A DNA stretch of 64,000 nt from Thiothrix sp. UBA5583 (GCA_002425225.1 DILV01000027.1:510-64509); one strand, 5' to 3'. Positions 1 through 9,305 are shown, counted from the stretch's first letter. Notes: generated from the letters alone by a model not told the origin. Numbers and translations are program-made.

Positions 1-485
1 CCAGTTGCGCCAGTTGCGCCAGTAGCACCAGTTGCACCTCTTGGGCCTCTAGGACCTCTTGGGCCATGACCATGACCATGACCACGTGGGCCATCGTTAG
101 GGGCGCAATCGTTATTGTTGGAACCGCTGCTGCTATTGCTGCCGCTGCTGCTATTGCCGTTCAGCAATTGCTGGATAAGCTGGTTCAGTTGATTCAGGGC
201 ATTGTTGGTGGTGTTGCCAGAACCATTGGAACTGCCATTGCCACCAGTGGATGGATTATTCTGGCTGTTTTGGCCACCTTGGCTATTTTGATTTCCCATG
301 CTGTTAAGCAGGGAGACCAGAATGTTCAGAACACTTCCGATAACTTGCTGAAGCTGCTGGTTGTTACCATTCAAGGCAGAACCAGAGGACGAATTGTGAC
401 TGCTTGAACTTCCCTGACAAGTGTTACAGGACGATCCTGTCCCGTGCACCGTCGAGGTGTTGTTGTTGATTCCGTATAAGGACAT
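1..485 (-). CDS. Harpin-like N-terminus with collagen-like Gly-X-Y tail, partial
   Basis: The reading frame starts at the ATG at 485-483 and stays open to the window edge, so the C-terminus is missing (161 codons seen). A ribosome site GAAGGAG lies 9 bases upstream. The protein is very rich in Asn, Ser, Gly and Gln and has no signal peptide. It has a CxxC near residue 20. Two short amphipathic Leu/Gln segments follow, the second reading NALNQLNQLIQQLLNG, which resembles the helix of Hpa1/HpaG harpins. After a GHGHGHG stretch it turns into regular Gly-X-Y triplets (GPRGPRGPRGATGATGATG), a collagen-like repeat. It sits beside a type III secretion locus, so a secreted substrate, harpin or surface fibre is inferred. 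Harpins usually lack Cys, so the comparison is loose. Collagen-like proteins also occur without any secretion link. Confidence 0.75.
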   Translation of the reverse strand, partial: MSLYGINNNTSTVHGTGSSCNTCQGSSSSHNSSSGSALNGNNQQLQQVIGSVLNILVSLLNSMGNQNSQGGQNSQNNPSTGGNGSSNGSGNTTNNALNQLNQLIQQLLNGNSSSGSNSSSGSNNNDCAPNDGPRGHGHGHGPRGPRGPRGATGATGATGAT

Positions 486-868
486 TATTTGATGCTCCTT
501 CGTTTCATTTGAAGATACGGCCGAAGTCATTTCAGCCGGTTTTTTCATCTACTGGCGGTGCACATGACCATTAACGGTGCTCAGGCGTGCGTTCCAGAAT
601 CCTTTCAGGAACAGAAGTCATGAGAGCCTCCAGCAAGACAAAATCGTTGTATGAGCAGTGATATTTTTGGGGGTTTGCAGCTCATTTAAGTTGCATTGGA
701 GTATGGGGCAGGCTTTTCTGGCTTGTTTCCCTGTCAGGGATGAGTGAGCTGTAACACCTTACAAACGGTTCGTAAGGTATTCCCCTTCCACTTGTCTGAA
801 AGCCAATAGGGGATTTTGCCAGCACTGCGGATAATGGCTGGCATGACTAATAACAGGCGACTGACGCT
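486..868. promoter_or_regulatory. Divergent intergenic region between collagen-like gene and sctK
   Basis: This 383-base gap holds no convincing gene. It should carry the promoters of the collagen-like gene (leftward) and sctK (rightward). Two small inverted repeats are visible: ACCTTAC/GTAAGGT at 756-762 and 772-778, and TGCCAGC/GCTGGCA at 817-823 and 837-843. A CTTGTCT at 791-797 matches half of the palindrome found between sctQ and sctC. No clear sigma-70 or Hrp-box promoter could be assigned by eye. Confidence 0.35.
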
Positions 869-1564
869 ATGCAGCTTCCTCACAGTATTAATATGGATGA
901 TGAACTGACCCAGGCCGTTTGGCGTTTCAATTTCAGACCTGACACGTACCTGCACTCAAGTTGGCTGTCGGCGATGGAAGAGGGTGCAGTGCTTGCCGCT
1001 ATTGGCGGGACGCAACGCGGCGCTGGCAGGTTGGCACAGCATCTGCTCACCCGTTTGGGGGTCGCGGAAAATGTTTTTTTTGATTTTCGCAGCCCCCTTG
1101 CCCAGATTGCCTTGTGGAATGGGGAAGACATTGCCCGTCTGGCAGAACAGATTGGTGCAACCCTGTATTGCTCCCTGGTAAAACGGGTGATTGCTCGTGA
1201 TGACATCATACGTTTACGGCATGAACTGGGTGAGGATTTGTATGCCTTCATGCACCAGCGTGCCCCCGCTCTGACCCACAAACTGGGCAAGCTGCCGGTG
1301 TTGCCACGCAACTTGCCCCTGCGCCAGCGTATCATCCTGACGGGTTTGTTATGCCTGCACTCTGCATTCAGTCGATTTCCTGCTGCCTTCTGGAAACGTT
1401 TGATGTTCAAGCTGGATCGGGACTGGTATATCCAGTGGAAGCGTTATGCCAAACAGGGTGTTGTTCTGGAAGCCGTTTCTGGGGAATGCGCTGTGCTGGC
1501 GCAGAAAGTTGCCATCGAAATCAAAATGAGTGTCGGACATGACGGGAAAATTCTTTTCAGTTAA
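869..1564 (+). CDS. sctK: Type III secretion sorting-platform protein SctK (YscK-like)
   Basis: The 231-residue product fits the SctK/YscK family in size, in its N-terminal FNFRPDTYLHSSWL segment, and in its place directly before sctL. SctK is a cytoplasmic sorting-platform part that links the SctQ pods to the SctD ring. The family is weakly conserved, so the call rests largely on the SctK-SctL order seen in Ysc systems. The start at 869 has only a weak ribosome site; an ATG at 893 is an alternative. The gene overlaps sctL by about 35 bases, which suggests coupling. It is separated from the other structural genes and faces the sctO end of the minus-strand operon. Confidence 0.7.
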   Translation: MQLPHSINMDDELTQAVWRFNFRPDTYLHSSWLSAMEEGAVLAAIGGTQRGAGRLAQHLLTRLGVAENVFFDFRSPLAQIALWNGEDIARLAEQIGATLYCSLVKRVIARDDIIRLRHELGEDLYAFMHQRAPALTHKLGKLPVLPRNLPLRQRIILTGLLCLHSAFSRFPAAFWKRLMFKLDRDWYIQWKRYAKQGVVLEAVSGECAVLAQKVAIEIKMSVGHDGKILFS

Positions 1565-2156
1565 ATCGCTCGGCTCACCGCTGGGTGCTGACCAGCGCGT
1601 GGTGAAAGCGGCTGATTACGAGCAACTGGTGCAATACGAAACGCTGTTGCAGCAGTTGCAGGAACGCCACCAACACAGTGAAAAGGTTATGTCGGCGGCA
1701 ATGGGCAAGTCCATCCAACGCGGTATGGCGCAAGGCATGGAACGTGCCAATCAGAAAGCGGCAGAGCAGATGCTGCTGTTTACGGCAGCGATGGATGATT
1801 ACCTGCAACGGGTTGAGCAGGAACTGGTGGAAGTGGTCATTTCTGCTGTGCGGCGTGTTTTTCACAGCTTTGACGATGCCACGTTGGTGCAGCAAGTGGT
1901 GCAGTCGGGGATGGAAATGGTGAAGGGCAGCCGCAAGTTACATATCAGGGTACACCCTACCGTGCAGGTGGAGGTGGAACAGCGGCTGGAGGCTGTCCGG
2001 CAACGTTTTGCCCATCTGGAAGTGATTGGTGATGGCGACCTGAATGAGACAGACTGTATCCTGGAATCCGACATCGGTATTGTCAATGCCGGTTTGTGGG
2101 CGCAACTGGAGGTTATTGAGCAGACTCTGCGGGGGTTGGTTGCGCCTCCTGTTTGA
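1530..2156 (+). CDS. sctL: Type III secretion ATPase stator SctL (YscL/FliH-like)
   Basis: SctL is the peripheral stalk that connects the ATPase SctN to the sorting platform and regulates it. The 208-residue protein has the family layout: a short N-terminus, a long helix rich in Gln, Glu and Ala (about residues 25-95), and a compact C-terminal domain with an 'ESDIGIVNAGLWAQLEVIEQTL' type ending. The start is either the GTG at 1530 or the ATG at 1539; both overlap the end of sctK. Its 3' end overlaps the 3' end of sctO on the other strand by 44 bases. The assignment is supported by both sequence and context. Confidence 0.85.
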   Translation: MSDMTGKFFSVKSLGSPLGADQRVVKAADYEQLVQYETLLQQLQERHQHSEKVMSAAMGKSIQRGMAQGMERANQKAAEQMLLFTAAMDDYLQRVEQELVEVVISAVRRVFHSFDDATLVQQVVQSGMEMVKGSRKLHIRVHPTVQVEVEQRLEAVRQRFAHLEVIGDGDLNETDCILESDIGIVNAGLWAQLEVIEQTLRGLVAPPV

Positions 2157-2535
2157 TAATGATTTCCTTCATTTTTTCCAGCTTGAGGTTGGCGGCACGT
2201 GATTGCTGTCGTGCCTGCTCCACCTGTTTTTCGGCATCCGTCACCGCTTGCTGGGCCTTTTGCAGTTCCTGACGCAGGTGTTCTTCCTGCAAGCGCAACT
2301 GTTCGAGCGTTTCCTGATAGGAATGCCAGGAGGTGGTAGCAAATGGTTTGCTTTGCAGGTCGGCAAACAGGCTTTCCTGCTGTTGTAAACGCCAGCGCTG
2401 GAACTGGTATAGGGTGGTTGCCTGTTTGTCCAGTTCGGTTTGCCAGTTTGTCAGGTTATGGCGAGTGGCTTGCAGTTCGACAAAGCGCTGTTCCATGCGC
2501 CGCTGACGGAGTGCTTGCAGTTTTTCCAGACTCAT
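2113..2535 (-). CDS. sctO: Type III secretion central stalk SctO (YscO-like)
   Basis: This 140-residue, highly charged protein is predicted to be one long helical hairpin or coiled coil, rich in Gln, Glu, Arg and Leu throughout. That is the signature of SctO/YscO/FliJ, which forms the rotor stalk inside the SctN hexamer and contacts SctV. It lies six bases downstream of sctN, the usual place. It is the last recognisable gene of the minus-strand operon. In Ysc loci sctO is followed by the ruler gene sctP; here the next minus-strand gene is the collagen-like one, with sctK-sctL between on the opposite strand. Confidence 0.85.
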   Translation of the reverse strand: MSLEKLQALRQRRMEQRFVELQATRHNLTNWQTELDKQATTLYQFQRWRLQQQESLFADLQSKPFATTSWHSYQETLEQLRLQEEHLRQELQKAQQAVTDAEKQVEQARQQSRAANLKLEKMKEIIIKQEAQPTPAESAQ

Positions 2536-2541
2536 CGGTTG

Positions 2542-3897
2542 TTACCCGCTTAGTTGCATTAACAGTTGTACTGTCTGGTCGAGTGTCATGTAGTCGTCAG
2601 GGGCTTGTTTGAGGAAAACCTTGATCGCGTCCATTTTGCGGATGGCTTCGTCTGCCAGCGGGTCGGAACCGTGCTGGTATTCCCCGACACGCAGCAAAAA
2701 CTCAACTTCCTTGTATTTGGTGAGCAGGTTGCGCAGGTGAGAAGCGGCGGTGCGGTGTTGTGGCGAAGTCAGGCGCGGCATGATCCGGCTCAGGCTTGCC
2801 AGTACATCAATCGCCGGATAATGGTTGGCGGAAGCCAGATCGCGTGAGAGTACGATGTGCCCATCCAGTAGCGAACGTACTTCATCGGCAATCGGGTCAT
2901 TCATGTCGTCGCCTTCGATCAGGACGGTATAGAACGCCGTGATCGAACCTCGGCTGGAATTGCCTGCGCGTTCCACCAGTTTGGGCAGTTCGGAAAAGAC
3001 TGAGGGTGGATAACCGCGCCGGGCAGGGGCTTCCCCGGCTGCCAGACCAATTTCACGCTGGGCGCGGGCGAAACGGGTGAGTGAATCCATCAGCAGCAGT
3101 ACCTGTTTGCCCTGATCGCGGAAGTATTCAGCGACCGCAGTGGCAACATAGGCAGCCTTAAGGCGTTCGATGGCGGGGCGGTCGGAGGTGGCAACCACCA
3201 GAATGGTTTTTTCCATACCCTCTTCACCGAGGGATTCTTCAATGAACTCGAGCACTTCGCGTCCACGTTCGCCAATCAGGGCGGCGACGTACACATCCGC
3301 ATCCGCATGTTTGACCAACATACTGAGCAGGGAGCTTTTGCCCACGCCAGCACCGGCGAAAATGCCGATCCGTTGCCCAACACCGCACGTGACCAGACTA
3401 TCCAGTGAGCGTATGCCTAGCGACAAAGGTTCCATCACTCGTCCGCGTGCCAGTGGGTCTGGCGGGTTGGCGTAAATCGGGTAACGTTCTTTCAGTAACG
3501 GTAACACGCGCTCGGCATCTTCCTGGATGTTGCCCATCCCATCCAGTACGTGGCCTTTGAGGGCTTCGCCGACCGGGACTTCCAGCACTTTGCCGGTAGC
3601 GGATACCTGAGTATGGGCAGAAACGCCCTGCATGTCCCCAATGGGAGCCAGCAAGGCAATATTCTGCTCAAAGCCGATAACTTCAGCCGGAATTTCGCGC
3701 AGTTCGCCGGGGTTGCGCAACATACACAATTCGCCCAGTTTGACACGCGGCACAATCGCTCGTACCACTGTGCCAGTGACTTGCACAATACGCCCGTGCA
3801 AGACCAGCGGTTGGCAGTTTTCCACAGCAAAGCGTAACCGCTGTGTGGATGGCAAGCGGGCAGGCAGTTGTTCAAGGGGCAGGCCGGGAATGTTCAT
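2542..3897 (-). CDS. sctN: Type III secretion ATPase SctN
   Basis: SctN is the hexameric ATPase that strips chaperones and unfolds substrates at the export gate. The 451-residue protein has an N-terminal barrel domain and a Walker A motif GAGVGKSS near residue 178. It has the conserved [10 protein letters not shown] segment, a Walker B-like [11 protein letters not shown], and the family [21 protein letters not shown] motif. Length and order match YscN closely. The start overlaps the stop of sctV by four bases (ATGA), so the two are probably translationally coupled. Confidence 0.97.
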   Translation of the reverse strand: MNIPGLPLEQLPARLPSTQRLRFAVENCQPLVLHGRIVQVTGTVVRAIVPRVKLGELCMLRNPGELREIPAEVIGFEQNIALLAPIGDMQGVSAHTQVSATGKVLEVPVGEALKGHVLDGMGNIQEDAERVLPLLKERYPIYANPPDPLARGRVMEPLSLGIRSLDSLVTCGVGQRIGIFAGAGVGKSSLLSMLVKHADADVYVAALIGERGREVLEFIEESLGEEGMEKTILVVATSDRPAIERLKAAYVATAVAEYFRDQGKQVLLLMDSLTRFARAQREIGLAAGEAPARRGYPPSVFSELPKLVERAGNSSRGSITAFYTVLIEGDDMNDPIADEVRSLLDGHIVLSRDLASANHYPAIDVLASLSRIMPRLTSPQHRTAASHLRNLLTKYKEVEFLLRVGEYQHGSDPLADEAIRKMDAIKVFLKQAPDDYMTLDQTVQLLMQLSG

Positions 3898-5933
3898 GTC
3901 AGGCGAATCTCCCCGGCTGGTTGCAGGGATACGTTTGCGGTCAGTTCCTGCGGTGACATGACCGGGATGTCAGCAAATTCAGCCGCAATATGACGGCGCA
4001 AATGGCGGCGCAAGTCCAGACCGGTCAGGATCACGGGGCGGGCAGGCAGTTGCTTGTCTTGCTGCGCGGCTTCCAGTTCCCGCAACTGGCGGGAAAGGTT
4101 TTGGGTGGTTTCTGGGGTAAAGGCGAAAAACACACCGCCGGGGCTTTGCCGCAGGCTGGTTTGCAACAGTTTTTCTGTTTCCGGTGCCAGCATGTAAACA
4201 GGCAGGATGCCCGTGCCGTTGGTAAAGGTGTAGGAAAGCTGGCGTTTCAGGCTGATGCGTACCCGTTCTGCCAGCATTCCCAGATCTTTTTCGGTTTCGC
4301 CATATTCTGCCAGTGTTTCCAGAATCTGCCGCAGGTCGCGGATGGAAACGCCTTCGCTGAGCAGGCGGCGCATGATGTCAACGGACTTGCTGGTGGATAC
4401 AACCCGCTGGGCTTCACGTACCAATTCCAGATAACCAGCTTGTTCCAGTTTGCTGTACAGAGCGTGGAGTTCCTGTATGCCGATGAATTCAGCAGAATGT
4501 CGGTGTAATACAAACAGCAAGTGACGGGTAATGGTCTGGATGTTGTCCGGTGCGGTTTGCCCGGTGGACACCAGATTACCGTTATCTGACTGTCCAGTTG
4601 TGGTATTGCCCGGCAGGCTGGCAGGTTTGAGCTGGCCCTGGGCAACCGGGATGCCGCGCACGGAAATGCGGTAAGTATCAGGTGCAAGCTGGCTGGTCAG
4701 GCGCAGGCTGATACCGGGCAGAGGAACGCCAAGATTCAGATACAGGTTGCGGCGGGTACTGGTGAATTCCTGATTGAGTGCTTCCAGTGAAAACAGGGTT
4801 TTAACCTGTTCAGGCAGTTCAACCAGCGCTGGGGATAGCGGCTGCATGTCTTCCTGTAAGCGCTTGTTTTCCATCTGTGCCAGTTGAGCCGTTGCAGGGG
4901 CGTGGCTTTCGTTGGCGATCAGGGTGGTTACTTCGGCAGCAGCAAACTCCTGACGTGTCTGTGCCTTGCGCAGGGTTATGCCGGTAAAAGCCAGCAGACT
5001 GCCCAAAAACAGGAACACGGTGGTGGGGAAACCGGGTACTGCCCCCATGGCAGCCACAATGGCGGCGGCTGCCAGCAGGGCACTGGGTTGCGCGAGTATC
5101 TGTTTACCGATGTCGCTACCGAGGTTGCTGTCATCATCAATGGTCACGCGGGTAACGATAATACCGGCAGTGATGGAAATGAACAGGGCAGGAATTTGTG
5201 TGACCAGACCGTCACCAATGGTGAGGATGGAATACAGTTGCACCGCAGAACCCATGTCCATGCCGTTTTGCATCGTCCCGATCGACAGGCCACCGACGAT
5301 GTTGACGATGATGATGATCAGACCGGCAATGGCATCACCCTTGACGAATTTCATCGCGCCATCCATCGAGCCATACAACTGGCTTTCCTTTTCTAAGCGT
5401 TCACGCCGGTGGCGGGCTTCTGCCAGCGTAATGACGCCCGCCCGCATGTCGCTGTCGATGCTCATCTGTTTGCCGGGCATGGCATCCAGCGAGAAACGGG
5501 CGCTCACTTCCGAAATGCGTTCCGAACCCTTGGTGATGACGATGAACTGGACGATGGTAATGATCAGGAATACCACTAGACCGACCACCAGATTGCCACC
5601 TACCACAAATTCGCCGAAGGTCTGGATGATCTTGCCTGCATCAGCGTGCAACAGGATCAGGCGGGTTGAAGCAATGCTCAATGACAGGCGGAACAGGGTG
5701 GTCAGCAACAAGACAGATGGAAATGCTGAAAACGACAGTGGTGAAGGAATGTAGATGGCCATCATCAGCAGCAGGATGGAGATGCCAATGTTCAATCCCA
5801 GCAGTATGTCCAATACTAGGGTGGGGATGGGCAGTACCATCATGAAAATGATGGCAACCAGCAGGATGGCAAGGGCTATGTCGCCGCGCTGTGCCAGACG
5901 GCTGGAAAAGTCCTGTAAAGCGGTAGCTTGCAT
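3894..5933 (-). CDS. sctV: Type III secretion export gate SctV
   Basis: SctV forms the nonameric export-gate ring that selects substrates. The 679-residue protein has an N-terminal membrane domain with about seven or eight helices (residues 18-340). It contains the conserved [20 protein letters not shown] loop. The large cytoplasmic domain follows (residues 350-679), including the [12 protein letters not shown] segment. A GAGG ribosome site lies eight bases before the ATG. Length and motifs are normal for the family. Upstream lies the unusual NfeD-like gene, 13 bases away, instead of the regulatory genes often found next to sctV. Confidence 0.97.
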   Translation of the reverse strand: MQATALQDFSSRLAQRGDIALAILLVAIIFMMVLPIPTLVLDILLGLNIGISILLLMMAIYIPSPLSFSAFPSVLLLTTLFRLSLSIASTRLILLHADAGKIIQTFGEFVVGGNLVVGLVVFLIITIVQFIVITKGSERISEVSARFSLDAMPGKQMSIDSDMRAGVITLAEARHRRERLEKESQLYGSMDGAMKFVKGDAIAGLIIIIVNIVGGLSIGTMQNGMDMGSAVQLYSILTIGDGLVTQIPALFISITAGIIVTRVTIDDDSNLGSDIGKQILAQPSALLAAAAIVAAMGAVPGFPTTVFLFLGSLLAFTGITLRKAQTRQEFAAAEVTTLIANESHAPATAQLAQMENKRLQEDMQPLSPALVELPEQVKTLFSLEALNQEFTSTRRNLYLNLGVPLPGISLRLTSQLAPDTYRISVRGIPVAQGQLKPASLPGNTTTGQSDNGNLVSTGQTAPDNIQTITRHLLFVLHRHSAEFIGIQELHALYSKLEQAGYLELVREAQRVVSTSKSVDIMRRLLSEGVSIRDLRQILETLAEYGETEKDLGMLAERVRISLKRQLSYTFTNGTGILPVYMLAPETEKLLQTSLRQSPGGVFFAFTPETTQNLSRQLRELEAAQQDKQLPARPVILTGLDLRRHLRRHIAAEFADIPVMSPQELTANVSLQPAGEIRLT

Positions 5934-5946
5934 TCAGGCTTCCTCG

Positions 5947-6468
5947 TTAGGGTTTGACTGGCGTGACGTAGAGTGTCCGGTCGCTCAGGGCAATGATTTT
6001 TACCTGTTTGTCAGCCGTGCAATCCATGCCTGACAGTTGCCATGTCTGGTTATCCAGACGGATTTCACCTTTGCCATCGGTAATGGGGGTGGTCAGGGTA
6101 ATGATTTGCCCGATGAGCTGTTTGCCAGGGTATTCGGTAAACGGCTTCTTCAGGGCGCGGTAAATGTCGGCAAGGTACGGAGCCAGCAGTACGGCAACAA
6201 TCACCAGCGGAATTTGCCATCGCCACAACCCGTCAGGGTTCAGCAACAGTAACAGGCCGGTGAAGCCTGCACCCATTCCCAGCCATTTGTCCCACTCATC
6301 CATGAAACGCTTTTTATATTGGGCAACCGACTGGTTGCGTTGCTTGATGCGTTGGGTTGCCTGAAAAATGGCGTAATGCAACTGTGCCTGCGGATTGGAT
6401 TGTCTAAAACCCTTCCACATGCCTTGCAGGCGGGCACGTGGAGAGCTGTCTTGATTTTGTTGTTCCAT
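5947..6468 (-). CDS. NfeD-like OB-fold membrane protein inside the T3SS operon
   Basis: I do not recognise this 173-residue protein as a standard secretion component. It has a charged N-terminus of about 70 residues and hydrophobic segments around residues 68-110 (WLGMGAGFTGLLLLL, then IPLVIVAVLLAPYLA). A small beta-rich C-terminal domain follows (residues 120-173). That domain has the NfeD OB-fold pattern: Gly, a short strand, a GKGEIRLDNQTW turn, then VKIIALSDRTLYVTP. NfeD proteins usually partner stomatin-like membrane proteins or proteases. Here the gene is 13 bases from sctV and 73 from sctU on the same strand, so a role in gate assembly or membrane organisation is possible but only inferred. 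Confidence 0.65.
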   Translation of the reverse strand: MEQQNQDSSPRARLQGMWKGFRQSNPQAQLHYAIFQATQRIKQRNQSVAQYKKRFMDEWDKWLGMGAGFTGLLLLLNPDGLWRWQIPLVIVAVLLAPYLADIYRALKKPFTEYPGKQLIGQIITLTTPITDGKGEIRLDNQTWQLSGMDCTADKQVKIIALSDRTLYVTPVKP

Positions 6469-6541
6469 AATACAGCCATTATAGGTGCGAGGGGGAACAG
6501 GCTACAGGACACCTATCGCGTAATTGCTTGCGTTTGTCTTG

Positions 6542-7588
6542 TCAGGGCGATTTGGCAGTTTTACGCAAGGCGTCAGCAATTTTCGGGATGGTGGATTCAG
6601 GGATGTACTGGTCAATCTTGCCTTCGTCCGCCAGTTTTTGTGCCAGAGTCGGGTCGCTGACGATGGGGACATGTTCTTTCTGGGCAATTTCAGCCATTTT
6701 GCGTGCCATGTTGCCTTTGCCGATGGCAACGATGATGGGCAGCGGTGTTTTGTCCTGCTCGTAATGGATAGCGATTGCCAGTCCCATGTCCAGCACCAGC
6801 AGGCGTGAGGTGCGGATACGTTTCTGGATGTCCTGTTCCGCCATTTCCCGGCGGATGCCTTGGCGTGCGCCGCGTACATGCGGGTCGCCGAACTGTTCCT
6901 TGAATTCCCGCTTGATCTCTTCCTTGGTCATGCGTTGCTGTTTCATGAACTGGGCACGCTGGAACAGGTAGTCAAGTACCGCCAGTGCAATCAGCACTGG
7001 CAACAGGTACAGGATCAGCCTGCCGAGCATGTATTCGGTGATGTCCTGCTGGCAAGCCACATGGCATTGTTCGATGGCGTGCAGCAGTTCTTTCATGCCC
7101 ATACGCAGCACAATCAGCAACACCAGGCCAACAATCAGGGTTTTGGCGAGTGACAGCAGGGTTTGCACCACTTGGCGCATGGAAAAAATCCGCTTGGCTC
7201 CTTCTGCCGGATTAATCTTTTCCGGTTTGGGCATGATGGGGTCGAGGGAAAACAGGAAACCAAACTGAAGGATATTGCCCAGAATTCCGGCAATCACCAG
7301 AAACATGGAAAACGGGATGGCCCAGGTGAACAGGGCGTCCACTAGGATGGTTTCGATGGCGGCAGGCAGTGTCTGATGGAAGTCCTTGCCCAGCAGTTGT
7401 GGTGTTACCAACAGCATGGCCTTGAAGGATTCCACCATCGAGTCCCAGCTTAGCCACAGGTAGAGTGTGGCAAACAGCAGCGTCAGGGTGGCAGGGATGT
7501 CATTGCCGCGCGGTACTTGCCCCCGCTTGCGGGCTTCGCGGAGCTTTTGCGGGGTGGCATTCTCGGTTTTTTCGCTGGAATCACTCAT
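6542..7588 (-). CDS. sctU: Type III secretion switch protein SctU lacking NPTH motif
   Basis: SctU is the export-apparatus subunit whose cytoplasmic tail normally cleaves itself at Asn-Pro-Thr-His, which permits the change from early to late substrates. The 348-residue protein has the KTENATPQKLREARKRGQV N-terminus, four membrane helices and the conserved linker FKEQFGDPHVRGARQGIRRE. At the cleavage site (residues 267-270) it reads DMGL where NPTH is expected, inside RLLVLDMGLAIAIHYE. The later KTPLPIIVAIGKG region is conserved, so this is not a frameshift. Self-cleavage is therefore unlikely. The start overlaps the sctT stop by four bases. Confidence 0.95.
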   Translation of the reverse strand: MSDSSEKTENATPQKLREARKRGQVPRGNDIPATLTLLFATLYLWLSWDSMVESFKAMLLVTPQLLGKDFHQTLPAAIETILVDALFTWAIPFSMFLVIAGILGNILQFGFLFSLDPIMPKPEKINPAEGAKRIFSMRQVVQTLLSLAKTLIVGLVLLIVLRMGMKELLHAIEQCHVACQQDITEYMLGRLILYLLPVLIALAVLDYLFQRAQFMKQQRMTKEEIKREFKEQFGDPHVRGARQGIRREMAEQDIQKRIRTSRLLVLDMGLAIAIHYEQDKTPLPIIVAIGKGNMARKMAEIAQKEHVPIVSDPTLAQKLADEGKIDQYIPESTIPKIADALRKTAKSP

Positions 7589-8367
7589 CGCATCAGCTTA
7601 TCCAGCAAGGTCAGGCTATTGCCTAGTTGCAGGAACTGCCCCTGGATGTATTGGGCAATGAACAGGACATACAGAGCCAGCACAAAGAAGGTCACACCGG
7701 ATTTGACCGGCATGGCCTGCATGAAAATGTTCATTTGCGGCAGGAAGCGCCCGATCAGCCCCGCACCAATGTCTATCAGCAGAGTGATGCCGATCAGCGG
7801 GCCTGCAATCAGCACGGCGATATACAGCAATGCATCCAGTTGTTGCAGGAAAAAGCTGACGACTTCCTGATTGATGACCGGAAAAAAATTCGGGATAGGC
7901 CAGGTCTGGTAGCTGAGGAACAGGCTTTCCAGCAGCAGCAGGAAAGCACCGGATGCAAACAGCAAAGCAATCATCAGGTTGGCCAGCAGACTGCCGATCG
8001 GGGAGGTCATGTCCTCGGTTGGTTGGGAAAAAAACACCGCACTCATGGCACCCCGTTGGGAGTCCATCAGGAATCCGGCAGCCTTCACTGCCCAAAACGG
8101 GATGCTCATGGCGTAGCCCAGCATGAAACCCAGTACACATTCCTTGACCACCAGCGTCAGGATGGTCAGGAGGTCGAGTTCGATGGGGCGGGTCTGCTCA
8201 TAAGTCAGGGGTAGCAGGAACAGGGCAAGAATGATGACAATCCCGTTGCGTAACTGGGCAGGCAGAATGGAGGACGTGAGTGCTGGCAACAGGGCGAATG
8301 CCACAATCACACGCGGGATGGTTAATCCCCATGCAATCAGCCAGTACTGGATGTCGAGTGGGTTCAT
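7585..8367 (-). CDS. sctT: Type III secretion export apparatus SctT
   Basis: SctT joins SctR and SctS to form the export pore in the inner membrane. The 260-residue protein is hydrophobic throughout, with about six membrane segments, and contains the family segment GYAMSIPFWAVKAAGFLMDSQ. Length is normal. The ATG immediately follows the sctS stop codon, and the 3' end overlaps sctU by four bases, so it belongs to a compact sctRSTU block. Confidence 0.96.
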   Translation of the reverse strand: MNPLDIQYWLIAWGLTIPRVIVAFALLPALTSSILPAQLRNGIVIILALFLLPLTYEQTRPIELDLLTILTLVVKECVLGFMLGYAMSIPFWAVKAAGFLMDSQRGAMSAVFFSQPTEDMTSPIGSLLANLMIALLFASGAFLLLLESLFLSYQTWPIPNFFPVINQEVVSFFLQQLDALLYIAVLIAGPLIGITLLIDIGAGLIGRFLPQMNIFMQAMPVKSGVTFFVLALYVLFIAQYIQGQFLQLGNSLTLLDKLMR

Positions 8368-8643
8368 CTAGCGATACCGGATGAGCGGAATCTGTTCAAA
8401 CAGGTTGTTGGTAAAGGTCATCAGCTCTGGCCCCAGCCAGCGCACAGTGGCAGCTAGGGCAAAAATGATGGCAACCAGCTTGAAGCCATGTGGCAAGGTC
8501 TGTTCCTGGATGGAAGTCAGTGCTTGCAACAGGCCGATGATCAGGCCGACGATAGTGGCAGCAGCAATGGCAGGCAGTGACAGGTACAACACCAGCTCCA
8601 TCGCTTGCGAAGTCAGGTGGACGATTTGCTGGGTGTCGTTCAT
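8368..8643 (-). CDS. sctS: Type III secretion export apparatus SctS
   Basis: This 91-residue protein has the two-helix hairpin of SctS/FliQ, with the conserved VGLIIGLLQALTSIQEQTLPH loop and tail. It is the smallest subunit of the export pore. It overlaps sctR by four bases and abuts sctT. Confidence 0.96.
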   Translation of the reverse strand: MNDTQQIVHLTSQAMELVLYLSLPAIAAATIVGLIIGLLQALTSIQEQTLPHGFKLVAIIFALAATVRWLGPELMTFTNNLFEQIPLIRYR

Positions 8644-9302
8644 GGCTGGTAACTCAGGATAAGCCCGTGCAGCAGGCGTGACCAGCCATCGACCAGTACA
8701 AACAGCAGCAGCTTGAAGGGCAGGGAAATTGTCATGGGCGACACCATGATCATCCCCATGGAAATCAGGATGTTGGACACGATCAGGTCAATCACGATAA
8801 ACGGCAGGAACAGCAAAAATCCCACCTGGAAAGCGGTCGTCAGCTCGCTGACCATGAATGCCGGGGTCAGCACCAACAGATGGTCGGTGGTCATGTCTTT
8901 GGCGTATTTTTCCGGCCAGAGTTTGTGGGCAGTCCGACTGAAAAACTCGCGCTCACTTTCACTGGAATGCTGGGTAAGGAACTTGCGTAAGGGGTCGCTG
9001 CTGGCTTTGAGGGCTTCTGGCAGTTGCGGATTCTGGATGTCGCTGATCTTGATCTGGTAGCCGTTGAAAATTTCATGTGTTTCCATTGCCACCGGCGCCA
9101 TGATGTAAATCGACAGGATGATGGCGATGCCACTGATGGCAAGGTTAGGCGGCTCCTGTTGCAGGCCGAGCGCACTGCGCACCAGATGCATGACAATGAC
9201 CAGTTTGATGAAGGAACTGGTCATGATGGCAATGAATGGCGCTAGCCCCAGAATGACAAAAGCTATCGCCAGTATGATGGGATTGGCAAAAGTGGTTTCC
9301 AC
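8640..9302 (-). CDS. sctR: Type III secretion export apparatus SctR
   Basis: SctR is the main subunit of the export pore. The 220-residue protein has four hydrophobic segments and the family landmarks SFIKLVIVMHLVRSALGLQ near the start and GMIMVSPMTISLPFKLLLFV near the end. The start codon is GTG at 9302, four bases after the sctQ stop. The next gene starts within its stop codon. Confidence 0.96.
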   Translation of the reverse strand: METTFANPIILAIAFVILGLAPFIAIMTSSFIKLVIVMHLVRSALGLQQEPPNLAISGIAIILSIYIMAPVAMETHEIFNGYQIKISDIQNPQLPEALKASSDPLRKFLTQHSSESEREFFSRTAHKLWPEKYAKDMTTDHLLVLTPAFMVSELTTAFQVGFLLFLPFIVIDLIVSNILISMGMIMVSPMTISLPFKLLLFVLVDGWSRLLHGLILSYQP

Positions 9303-9305
9303 GGT

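Noticed and set aside
66..407. Plus-strand 113-residue frame with Ala/Ile-rich sequence
   Set aside because: It is the complement of the collagen-like gene, which has a ribosome site, sensible composition and Gly-X-Y periodicity. The plus frame is a shadow.
612..640. GGAAC followed at a distance by CCA, like a Hrp box
   Set aside because: The second half does not match CCACnnA and the spacing is loose, so chance is more likely.
5000..5754. Long plus-strand frame opposite sctV
   Set aside because: sctV has clear family motifs over the full length; the opposite frame has no recognisable domain.
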